Shown here: piece by piece, positions 18,501 to 25,173 of the stretch
Position numbering within the stretch: position 1 is the stretch's first letter
Layout of the letters: the number at the start of each line of letters is the position of its first letter
Assembly (NCBI GenBank): GCA_017620025.1
Contig: JAFZRF010000008.1
Location: 37,951 to 101,950 of the forward strand
From: Ruminococcus sp.
Lineage (GTDB): Bacteria > Bacillota > Clostridia > Oscillospirales > Ruminococcaceae
Length of the DNA stretch: 64,000 bases
Direction: 5' to 3'
Program-made: the position numbers and the translations under genes
Notes under the pieces: model-generated
What the model was told of the DNA's origin: nothing
Seen by the model: only the letters and a program-made list of their open reading frames with translations
Database searches by the model: none

Positions 18501-19671
18501 ATGTAAAGTCAGAAAGGCTGCGACAGTTCTTAAAGGCAAAGCTGCCTATCGTCTTTACAGTGTCCGGCAGGATGACGGTCTCAAGTCCTGTTGCATCATA
18601 AAGGCAGGAGTCCGGTATGAGCTCTGTGCCTTCGGCAAAAGTCACCTTTTTAAGAGACTTTGTTCTGAATGCGTTACCGCAATCCGTAAGAGTAGAAGGA
18701 AGAGTTATCCCGGTCAGGGCTGTATTGTCAAATGCGCCGAAATGTATCTCTTCAAGTCCCTCATGGAATGTGAATGTGCTCAGACTTCTGCAGTTACGGA
18801 AGGCATAGTTGCCTATGTTCTTTACAGTATCGGGCAGGATAACAGTCTCAAGCCCTGTTGCATCATAAAAGCAGGATTCCGGTACAAGCTCTGCGCCCTT
18901 TGTAAGTGTTGCCTTTTTCAGTGTGGAAGTTCTGAATCCGTTGTTACAAACTGTAAGAGTAGAAGGAAGTGTTATCTCTGTCAGCGGTACATCGTCAAAT
19001 GCGCCGAAATGTATCTCTTCAAGCCCCTCATGGAATGTAAAGGAGCTCAGACTTCTGCAGTTACGGAAGGCATAGGTACCTATCGTCTTTACGGTATCGG
19101 GCATGATAACAGTCTCAAGCCCTGTTGCATCATAGAAGCAGTCTTCGGGAACGGTCTCTGTACCCTTTGCAAATGTTGCCTTTTTCAGTGTGGACGTTCT
19201 GAATCCGTTGTTACAAACCGTAAGAGTTGACGGGAGAGTTACCTCTGTCAGAGGTACATTGTCGAATGCGCCGAACTGTATCTTTTCAATTCCCTCATGG
19301 AATGTGAAGGAGGTCAGACTTTTGCAGTCGCCGAAAGCTTCCGACTCGATGACCGTAACTGTCTTCGGTATGGTAACTGAGGTTATCTTTGATTTTGAAC
19401 TGAATGCATTCGATCCGATAGCTGTTACAGGCTTTCCGTTGATCTCATCCGGAACCGTGATAACGGTATCCGAGCCGTTGTACTTACTGACAGTTATACC
19501 GGTATCGTTTCCCCTGTAGGAATAATCACCGTACCGCGGATCGGCAGCACAGGCAGTCATGACCGGCAGCTGGGCCGTATTCCACGGTGCCGAGACCGGT
19601 GTCAGACTGAACGACATCATTGATGCAGCTGCAGCAGCACAGGCAATGATCCTTCTTACCCTTCTGTTCAT
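15514..19671 (-). CDS. Secreted LRR_5 (BspA-like) surface protein with class-A dockerin
   Basis: 1385-residue secreted protein. A signal peptide (MNRRVRRIIACAAAAASMM) is followed by LRR_5/BspA-type repeats to about residue 670, with phrases such as LETVILPDTVKxIGxYAFRNC and TFHEGLEEIHFGAF. A block of this is a regular 89-residue tandem repeat. Then come Ig-like domains (about 690-1040), a carboxypeptidase-regulatory-like beta domain (YEAAPSNPIGGAEITIY), an SbsA-type Ig domain, a Thr/Ala/Glu-rich linker, and a dockerin (GDINGDGMVDAVDAS, DVNGDGRVTSSDAS). GGAGG precedes the ATG. It probably binds a surface, polysaccharide or protein and attaches to a cohesin. It shares its domain order with the protein at 41237-46132. 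Confidence 0.85.
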   Translation of the reverse strand: MNRRVRRIIACAAAAASMMSFSLTPVSAPWNTAQLPVMTACAADPRYGDYSYRGNDTGITVSKYNGSDTVITVPDEINGKPVTAIGSNAFSSKSKITSVTIPKTVTVIESEAFGDCKSLTSFTFHEGIEKIQFGAFDNVPLTEVTLPSTLTVCNNGFRTSTLKKATFAKGTETVPEDCFYDATGLETVIMPDTVKTIGTYAFRNCRSLSSFTFHEGLEEIHFGAFDDVPLTEITLPSTLTVCNNGFRTSTLKKATLTKGAELVPESCFYDATGLETVILPDTVKNIGNYAFRNCRSLSTFTFHEGLEEIHFGAFDNTALTGITLPSTLTDCGNAFRTKSLKKVTFAEGTELIPDSCLYDATGLETVILPDTVKTIGSFAFKNCRSLSDFTFHEGIEKIQYGAFDNTALAKITLPSTLTDSSNAFRTKTLKQVTFAEGTVTIPEFCLDDAKGVETVILPDSIKAIGYGAFKNCISLAEFTFPEGLETINTNAFSNTAITEITLPSTLKSCQSGFEGCKTLRKVIFADGMAKIPYGCLSNVYSLEEVVLPESLKTIDTYAFRNTYSLKSIELPEGLETINSSAFIRSGLRSIVIPDSVTDIGLSAFESCESLRSAVLGKGVTLLNSIVFRNDTALEEVTLPDTVKTVCEYSFSNCRSLSKVNYTGEDADIKCDAFYHCYSLKDERFVHLSRPESEIRADVKSAAVGGKVNFTVSFDALDDFADASGNFTLLLTVPSSFGMDEASVEAVSGTVEENKTFSNGEKEIVFTTGSGEVNFSLTAKEAGEFDIDSDLVLKSADGKTWTEPIGSVRVSVKELVLNVPAAVNTKLFTISGMGPVNTPVDILMDGKLIDSPVTDPATGRFFVTVVLPEETKEGDTFTFYAGYNGVKTEEYTVVYSEAEPAVRSVKLRVNEWEGDADVTDAFAECASPVKLLLPDRTVKFTLDISNSELISKVFITNNSITSKAVSTQLIETRYDEENDVWTATRQLDVPAGEPGGINIIIVTKADAAAGEEIDYTGGFFSYPAKIVFLKKGNGTVYEAAPSNPIGGAEITIYSIDEDGREMPWDPEDTYQKNPMISDETGHFAWIAPVGDWRIVCNAEGFEQIDSGKITVRDENPVIEFALSSDAPGEVSDIWYDQEESGCIRFCFGKYMQSDSVNDNTVTVEGFPGYTIEPVFHGTDEEVTDTFVLVGDYSELADVTVKVGTGCLSYAGTENTESMEKTIHINDPAETELPEETTAATAPAETVSTVTTAVPVTTETKPATTTEEAPATTTAEPAETTADAATTETAADIAPETTTTVPSEPPKDLRKGDINGDGMVDAVDASCLLDEYANLSTGGEPSVPLEVSDVNGDGRVTSSDASLLLAFYAYNSAGYDIGLEEFLRSNI
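18163..19330. repeat. 267-bp in-frame tandem repeats (LRR array)
   Basis: The anchor CCCTCATGG recurs with its sixth base at 19297, 19030, 18763 and 18496, and a diverged copy at 18229: exactly 267 bases (89 codons) each time. Neighbouring units are nearly identical over long stretches, which indicates recent duplication or gene conversion. Copy number is likely to vary between strains. Confidence 0.85.
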
Positions 19672-19720
19672 TTATACTATCCTCCGATAATTGAATTACG
19701 GCTCTTTGTCCGCACTTATA

Positions 19721-19749
19721 ATTATACTCCATACCGGCAATAATTGAAA
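19721..19749 (-). promoter_or_regulatory. Candidate promoter of the LRR-dockerin gene
   Basis: TTTCAA (19749-19744), 17-base spacer, TATAAT (19726-19721) on the minus strand, about 50 bases upstream of the start. The -35 box is weak and the -10 is perfect. Confidence 0.55.
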
Positions 19750-19946
19750 GAGTATTTACATAAATTGTAAAAATGTCGATTTGATGTTATTACCAGTACA
19801 GGCCGTTTGTGACAATGATACAATAAAATCGCACATGATAAGACAATATCCGCACCCGATTCCTGATCCGCAGCGGATTTTCAATTATGATTTTTTACTG
19901 GTAAATATGTACAATCAGCTATTATTCGTTTTATTTAACATAAATA

Positions 19947-19975
19947 TTGACTTTTACAAATAATTATGGTATAAT
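19947..19975 (+). promoter_or_regulatory. Sigma-A promoter of the EAL/HPt genes
   Basis: TTGACT (19947-19952), 17-base spacer, TATAAT (19970-19975) with an extended -10 TG. It lies 32 bases upstream of the start at 20008. Confidence 0.85.
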
Positions 19976-20007
19976 AAGTATAACTATACGGTCGGGAGGG
20001 TTGATAT

Positions 20008-21714
20008 ATGCAGGAACTGCTCAAACGCAAAAAAGGGCTCCACAGAACGGTGCTCATAGTTGATGACGATCCCATTGCAAGAGAGATTCTCGGAGCTATG
20101 CTCGGTGATATGTATACTATCCTGTATGCTCCCGACGGTGCGGCTGCCCTTGAGATAATCACAAATGAAAAGCTGACTCTTTCTCTCGTTCTGCTCGATC
20201 TGCATATGCCTGTGCTCGACGGCTACGGCGTACTGAAGATGATGCGCTCCGACAATGAATTATGGCGTATTCCCGTCATTGTCCTCACCTCCGAGAAGGG
20301 CGCCGAGGTAAAGAGCCTCCAGCTCGGTGCAGCCGATTTTATAACCAAGCCGTATGAAGTCCCGGATGTCATAAGGGCAAGGGTAAAGCACGCCATCGAG
20401 CTTGCTGAGGACAGAATAATAATTCACGAAACAGAGAGAGACGAGCTCACCGGACTTTTCAACAAGGAATTCTTCTTTGAGTACGGCAGGAGACTTGATA
20501 TCCAGAACGGCAATATGCCTATGGATGCCATAGTGCTCGAGATCAGCCGTTTCCATATCTTCAACGAACTCTACGGACGCAATTACGGCAATCTGCTCCT
20601 TAAAAAGATAGGAAAGAATATACACGAGCTGGTATGTCAGACGGGCGGACTTGCCTGCCGGAGCAGCAGCAGCGGCTTCTGCATCTACATACCGCACATC
20701 AGCGATCTGCAGGACAAGATGCCGAAGCTTCTGTCTATGATAGACGAGGATCTCGGCAGCCGCAAGGTATGTATAAGAGTCGGTGTCTATTCCGATGACG
20801 GCAGCGGACTTGATATGGATCAGCGTTTCTCCCGTGCAGGCATCGCCTGTCAGAACATAAAGGACTACTATACCACATCCTTCGATATCTACAACGCAGA
20901 GCTCCACAGCAAGGAGCTCCATTCGGAACGCCTTATAAACGATATGGACAAGGCGCTCGAGGAGAAGCAGTTCAGGGTCTACTATCAGCCGAAATACAAC
21001 ATCAGGGATACAATACCGGTTTTCTCCAGTGCGGAGGCTCTCGTCCGCTGGTTCCATCCCGTTTACGGCATGATAAGCCCCGATGAATTCATAGCTCTCT
21101 TCGAGGATAACGGCCTTATCCGCAAGCTCGACAGATATGTATGGAACGAAGCAGCGGCGCAGATAAAACGCTGGAAGGAGGAGCTCGGATTCGTTATACC
21201 TGTATCGGTCAATGTATCGAGGGTAGATATCTTCAATCCGAGGCTCGTTGAGGTGCTTAAAGAGATCACGGAGAAGAACGATCTTGAAAACGGTATGCTG
21301 CTCCTTGAGATAACAGAATCCGCATACGCCGACAACGCACAGCAGATAATCAACACCGTAAAGACGCTTCGTGAGCACGGCTTCAAGATCGAAATGGATG
21401 ATTTCGGAAGCGGCTATTCCTCGCTGAATATGCTCGCCTCGCTGCCCATCGATGCGCTCAAGCTCGATATGAAGTTCATAAAGAATATATGCGATAACAA
21501 GAAGGATTATCGTCTGGTAGGCATCATGATAGAGATCGCAAGACTGCTCGAGGTGCCCGTCATTGCAGAAGGCGTTGAGACAAAGGAACAGCTCGAGCTG
21601 CTGAAAAAGCTCGGCTGCGATATAATACAGGGATACTACTTCTCGAAGCCGGTGCCTGCGGATGATATCGCCGGTCTTATAACACCGGAGAAAAAGGGGG
21701 AAGCGCCATGCTGA
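20008..21714 (+). CDS. Response regulator with degenerate GGDEF and EAL c-di-GMP phosphodiesterase domains
   Basis: 568-residue cytoplasmic protein. The receiver domain spans about residues 13-130 (LIVDDDP, phospho-acceptor Asp 64 in LLDLHMP, Lys in FITKPYE). A GGDEF-like domain follows (DELTGLFNKEFFFEYG), but its active-site motif is replaced by RSSSSGFC, so it should not make c-di-GMP. The C-terminal EAL domain (about 310-560) keeps the catalytic motifs: AEALVRW, NVSRVD, EITES, DDFGSGYSSL, KLDMKFI, AEGVET and QGYYFSKP. It is therefore probably an active phosphodiesterase switched by phosphorylation. GGGAGGG precedes the ATG. The HPt gene overlaps its end by 7 bases, pointing to a phosphorelay. 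Confidence 0.9.
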   Translation: MQELLKRKKGLHRTVLIVDDDPIAREILGAMLGDMYTILYAPDGAAALEIITNEKLTLSLVLLDLHMPVLDGYGVLKMMRSDNELWRIPVIVLTSEKGAEVKSLQLGAADFITKPYEVPDVIRARVKHAIELAEDRIIIHETERDELTGLFNKEFFFEYGRRLDIQNGNMPMDAIVLEISRFHIFNELYGRNYGNLLLKKIGKNIHELVCQTGGLACRSSSSGFCIYIPHISDLQDKMPKLLSMIDEDLGSRKVCIRVGVYSDDGSGLDMDQRFSRAGIACQNIKDYYTTSFDIYNAELHSKELHSERLINDMDKALEEKQFRVYYQPKYNIRDTIPVFSSAEALVRWFHPVYGMISPDEFIALFEDNGLIRKLDRYVWNEAAAQIKRWKEELGFVIPVSVNVSRVDIFNPRLVEVLKEITEKNDLENGMLLLEITESAYADNAQQIINTVKTLREHGFKIEMDDFGSGYSSLNMLASLPIDALKLDMKFIKNICDNKKDYRLVGIMIEIARLLEVPVIAEGVETKEQLELLKKLGCDIIQGYYFSKPVPADDIAGLITPEKKGEAPC

Positions 21715-22043
21715 CACTCGATAAACTCAGGGAATTCGGCGCAGATGTCGATGAAGGGCTTATGCGCTGCATGAATAAAGAGGATTTCTACCTCGGGCTC
21801 GTGAACAGGATACTCGGCGACAAGAGGCTCGATCAGCTCGGACAGCAGATAGAGGCCAAGGATTTTTCTGCCGCCTTCGAGACCGCTCATGCGCTGAAGG
21901 GGGTATTCTCAAATCTCTCACTCACACCCCTCACGCTGCCGGTAATCGAGATCACGGAGCTTCTCCGCAGCGGTACTGACACGGATTATACTGCCCTCAT
22001 AAACGAGGCAAAGGCACAGTACAGCAGACTGTGCAGCTTGTGA
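21708..22043 (+). CDS. Stand-alone HPt phosphotransfer protein
   Basis: 111-residue helical protein with the HPt signature AHALKGVFSNLSL (phospho-accepting His 61). The family relays phosphate between receiver domains. Its start overlaps the stop of the receiver-EAL gene, so the two are translationally coupled, and a hybrid kinase fused to a permease is encoded next. A relay from the kinase receiver through this HPt to the receiver of the phosphodiesterase is a reasonable inference but not shown. The N-terminus MLTLDKLREFGADVDEGLMRC resembles HPt domains fused to other hybrid kinases. Confidence 0.85.
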   Translation: MLTLDKLREFGADVDEGLMRCMNKEDFYLGLVNRILGDKRLDQLGQQIEAKDFSAAFETAHALKGVFSNLSLTPLTLPVIEITELLRSGTDTDYTALINEAKAQYSRLCSL

Positions 22044-22056
22044 TGCATAAATACAG

Positions 22057-22092
22057 ACGGGAACAGTTCTTTTGAGTTGCTCCCGTTTTTTG
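22057..22092 (+). terminator. Terminator after the HPt gene
   Basis: Stem with ACGGGA/TCCCGT outer pairs and a short AACA/TTGC extension, followed by TTTTTT. It separates the HPt gene from the permease-kinase gene 80 bases downstream; no strong separate promoter was seen, so some read-through is possible. Confidence 0.6.
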
Positions 22093-22123
22093 CTGCAATA
22101 TATAAAGAAAGGCGGTAAAGGGT

Positions 22124-24910
22124 ATGGATAAGCAGACAGTAAAAAGAGCGCCGAAGCCGTATCTCTCGGGCTTCGACGTCTGGGCAATGGCCTTCGGCTG
22201 TATGGTAGGATGGGGCGCCTTCGTTATGCCCGGCACGACCTTCCTTCCCATAGCAGGCCCCATAGGCACGATAGCAGCAATGGCAGTCAGCACGCTTATA
22301 ATGCTGATCATCGGCTACAACTTCGCATTTCTCATGAATCACAGTCCCGGGCCCGGCGGAGTATACTCCTACACCAAGGAGGCCTTCGGAAGGGACCATG
22401 CCTTTCTGAGCTCGTGGTTCCTGTGCCTGTCGTACCTCACGATAGTATTCCTCAACGGTACGGCTCTGTTCGTCGTACTTCGCACCATGCTCGGCGACAG
22501 CATACATACAGGCTACTACTACACGGTCTCGGACAATAAGATATACTTCGGTGAGATACTCGTCTCCGTAAGCGCTCTGGCAGGCGTCGGCGTGCTCTTC
22601 CTTACGGCAAAGAAGGTGCTGCATAAGATACATTCCTTCCTTGCAGTCATAATGATCGCCGGCATCTTCCTGCTCGCCGCCATATGTATCCCTCATGCCG
22701 TTTCCTCACGCGGACTCGGGCTGACAGTTCCCGGAACAAACACCGCTTACGGCATATACAGTATAATCTTCCTTGCACCCTGGGCATTCGTCGGATTCGA
22801 CGTCATATCCTTCGATACCTACAACTTCAATTTCAGGATCACCAGATCGAAGGGCATCATCTTCTCCGGCATCATCGTTGCCGGTCTTGCGTATACGGCC
22901 ATGGCGATAGTCAGCATAGCATCCGTACCCGACGGGTATTCGGACTGGACACAGTATTTCGCCGATCTCGGCAGTCTTTCCGATGTAAGGGCAGTTCCTA
23001 CGTTCTATGCCGCAAAGTCGATTATGGGCGAGCCGGGACTTATCATCATCGGCATCACGGCTCTCTCCGCCGTACTTACGGGCATCATCGGCGGCTACCG
23101 TGCGACCATCCGTGTCCTTTCAACGATGGCGGAGGACAAGATACTTTCGGAATTCTTCTCGAAGACCGTACACAGCACCCTCTTCATCATGATATTCTCG
23201 ATCAGCCTTGCGCTGTTCGGAAGAAATACCCTGAGCTGGTTCGTTGACCTTACGTCATTCGGAGCGATAGTGGCATTCGGCTATACCTCCGCTGCCGCAT
23301 ACAAGCTCGCAAAGGCGGAGGGGCTCAGGCCGGTGAAGGTATCGGGTCTTGCCGGTACGGTGATATCTGCGATATTCGTTGTCGTACAGCTCGTACCGAG
23401 ACTCACGGCTATGGAGGCTATGGGCAGCGAGGCCTTCCTCCTGCTGTCGTTCTGGTGCCTTATCGGTTTCGTGTTCTACTGGAGGACGACCACACGCAGC
23501 ACGCTCACAGAGTACAGCGGCTTTGCCACATCGGGAGTAACGCTGTTCGCCCTCCTTATCTATTCCGCACTGCTGTGGTTCGGAAAGCTCCTTGATTCAA
23601 AGAAGAGCATACCGGAGGTGCATTCATCCATCATCACCGGCGGAATCATTCTTCTTGTCATCATATTCACCGGCCTTGTGATAATGCTGTACATACAGAA
23701 CCTGGTAAGAAGAAAGCACGAGGCTGCCGAGATAGAGAGGATACGTGCGACGGAGCGCAACAATGCAAAGAGCCGCTTCATGTTCAATATGTCGCATGAT
23801 ATCCGCACCCCCATGAACGCTATCGTCGGCTATACCGGACTTGCGCTCAAGGAGGAAGCCTCACCCCGGCTGCATGACTATCTCGTCAAGATAGACCGCT
23901 CCAACAAGCATCTTATGACACTGATAAACGACATCCTCGAGATGAGCCGCATCGAAAGCGGAAAGACGGAGATCGAGTGTATGCCCGCAGACCTATGCCG
24001 TATCTTCGGGGATATCCGTGAGATGTTCGAGGAACAGATGAAGCAGAAAAAGCTTGACTTCACCGTTGATACCTCGGGGCTGGTTAACAGGTACATATGG
24101 TGCGATGAAAAGAACCTCACCCGTGTGATACTCAATCTGCTGAGCAATTCCTACAAGTTCACGCCGGAGGGCGGCAGAATAAGCGTTTCGGTAACAGAGG
24201 AGGAGTGCGATGAAAACAGCTACAGCACATATGTGATAAGCGTCATCGATACCGGTATCGGAATGTCGGAGGAGTTCGTCGGGAAGATGTTCTCTCCGTT
24301 CGAGCGTGAGCGCACCTCAACCGTCAGCGGCATAGAGGGCACGGGACTCGGCCTTTCCATAACGAAAAGCCTGACCGATCTTATGGGCGGCACGATAGAT
24401 GTTGAGACCGCCGCCGGAAAGGGTACGAAGATGGTCCTGAGCTTCAAATTCCGGCTTGCCGAAGAGAGTGAGATAAGCAAAGAGGAGCAAAGCAGCACCG
24501 CACTTGAAGAGATCGGATTCAGCGGCAGGAAGATACTCCTTGCCGAGGACAACGATATAAACATGGAGATAGTGAACATGATACTCACGCAGGCGGGCTT
24601 CACCGTAGATACAGCCGAAAACGGCAGCATCGCAGTTGATATGTTAGCTGCCTCGGAGCCGGGAGAGTATGACGCTGTGCTGATGGATGTACAGATGCCG
24701 GTAATGGACGGCTATACCGCAACACGAAAGATACGTGAGCTTGAAAACAAGGAGCTTGCAGGTATACCGATAATCGCCATGACGGCAAACGCATTCAGGG
24801 AGGATGCAGAGGAGGCGTTAGCCGCCGGTATGCAGGCTCACATCGCAAAGCCGATAGACGTTGACGTGCTGTTCGATACGCTGAGAAAAGTACTTGCAGA
24901 GAGCAGGTAA
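22124..24910 (+). CDS. APC-superfamily permease fused to a hybrid histidine kinase
   Basis: 928-residue protein. The first 500 or so residues form about 12 membrane segments typical of amino-acid permeases of the APC superfamily (FDVWAMAFGCMVGWGAFVMPG; HSPGPGGVYSYTKEAFG). A last membrane helix and a coiled stretch (RRKHEAAEIERIRATERNNA) lead to a HisKA domain (FNMSHDIRTPMNAIVGYTG), an HATPase domain (NLLSNSYKFTPEGG, DTGIGM, GTGLGLSI) and a receiver domain (LLAEDNDINMEIV; phospho-Asp in VLMDVQMP). Transporter-kinase fusions are known elsewhere (for example CbrA, with an SSS-type permease), where the permease part senses the solute. Here the ligand is probably an amino acid or amine. AAAGGCGG is the ribosome site. 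Confidence 0.88.
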   Translation: MDKQTVKRAPKPYLSGFDVWAMAFGCMVGWGAFVMPGTTFLPIAGPIGTIAAMAVSTLIMLIIGYNFAFLMNHSPGPGGVYSYTKEAFGRDHAFLSSWFLCLSYLTIVFLNGTALFVVLRTMLGDSIHTGYYYTVSDNKIYFGEILVSVSALAGVGVLFLTAKKVLHKIHSFLAVIMIAGIFLLAAICIPHAVSSRGLGLTVPGTNTAYGIYSIIFLAPWAFVGFDVISFDTYNFNFRITRSKGIIFSGIIVAGLAYTAMAIVSIASVPDGYSDWTQYFADLGSLSDVRAVPTFYAAKSIMGEPGLIIIGITALSAVLTGIIGGYRATIRVLSTMAEDKILSEFFSKTVHSTLFIMIFSISLALFGRNTLSWFVDLTSFGAIVAFGYTSAAAYKLAKAEGLRPVKVSGLAGTVISAIFVVVQLVPRLTAMEAMGSEAFLLLSFWCLIGFVFYWRTTTRSTLTEYSGFATSGVTLFALLIYSALLWFGKLLDSKKSIPEVHSSIITGGIILLVIIFTGLVIMLYIQNLVRRKHEAAEIERIRATERNNAKSRFMFNMSHDIRTPMNAIVGYTGLALKEEASPRLHDYLVKIDRSNKHLMTLINDILEMSRIESGKTEIECMPADLCRIFGDIREMFEEQMKQKKLDFTVDTSGLVNRYIWCDEKNLTRVILNLLSNSYKFTPEGGRISVSVTEEECDENSYSTYVISVIDTGIGMSEEFVGKMFSPFERERTSTVSGIEGTGLGLSITKSLTDLMGGTIDVETAAGKGTKMVLSFKFRLAEESEISKEEQSSTALEEIGFSGRKILLAEDNDINMEIVNMILTQAGFTVDTAENGSIAVDMLAASEPGEYDAVLMDVQMPVMDGYTATRKIRELENKELAGIPIIAMTANAFREDAEEALAAGMQAHIAKPIDVDVLFDTLRKVLAESR

Positions 24911-24924
24911 GGACAATAAAAAAC

Positions 24925-24957
24925 GCCGTGCGGAGTTTCCTCTGCACGGCTATTTTT
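24925..24957 (+). terminator. Terminator after the permease-kinase gene
   Basis: Seven-base-pair GCCGTGC/GCACGGC stem followed by TATTTTTG, 15 bases after the stop. Confidence 0.7.
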
Positions 24958-24982
24958 GTCTGAAAAGCTGTTTCTAAATATG

Positions 24983-25173
24983 GGATTCTCAAGGGGCTGC
25001 GCTCCTTGAGCGGAGTCCAGAGGCAGAGCCTCTGGCAGGGGGCGGGACAGAGTCCCGCAATCATCCGCAGGGCGCTTCGCAAGGGGTGAATTCCAAAACA
25101 GTCCGGGGGACTGTTTTGGAAGAGGGGACGCCTTGCAAGTGAAGGCGTCCCCTTATATAACTATGGTTTATTT
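24983..25173 (+). repeat. Dispersed structured repeat, copy A
   Basis: About 190 bases that recur at 54131-54319. It is a chain of inverted repeats: 24988-25010, 25017-25035, 25042-25058, a small GCG-CTT-CGC, 25093-25119 (12-base-pair stem CCAAAACAGTCC) and 25123-25153 (12-base-pair stem AGGGGACGCCTT). It ends in TATGGTTTATT, which includes the stop codon of the kinase gene on the other strand (25168-25170). It has no open frame of note. It is either a miniature mobile or REP-like element, or a structured RNA. Confidence 0.8.

Noticed and set aside
18496-19230. 244-codon plus-strand frame with internal repeats
   Set aside because: Shadow of the 267-base LRR tandem repeats; its periodicity comes from the minus-strand gene.
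20260-21717. 485-codon minus-strand open frame opposite the receiver-EAL gene
   Set aside because: No ribosome site, no family resemblance, and it mirrors a well-supported plus-strand gene with intact catalytic motifs. It is a codon-usage shadow.
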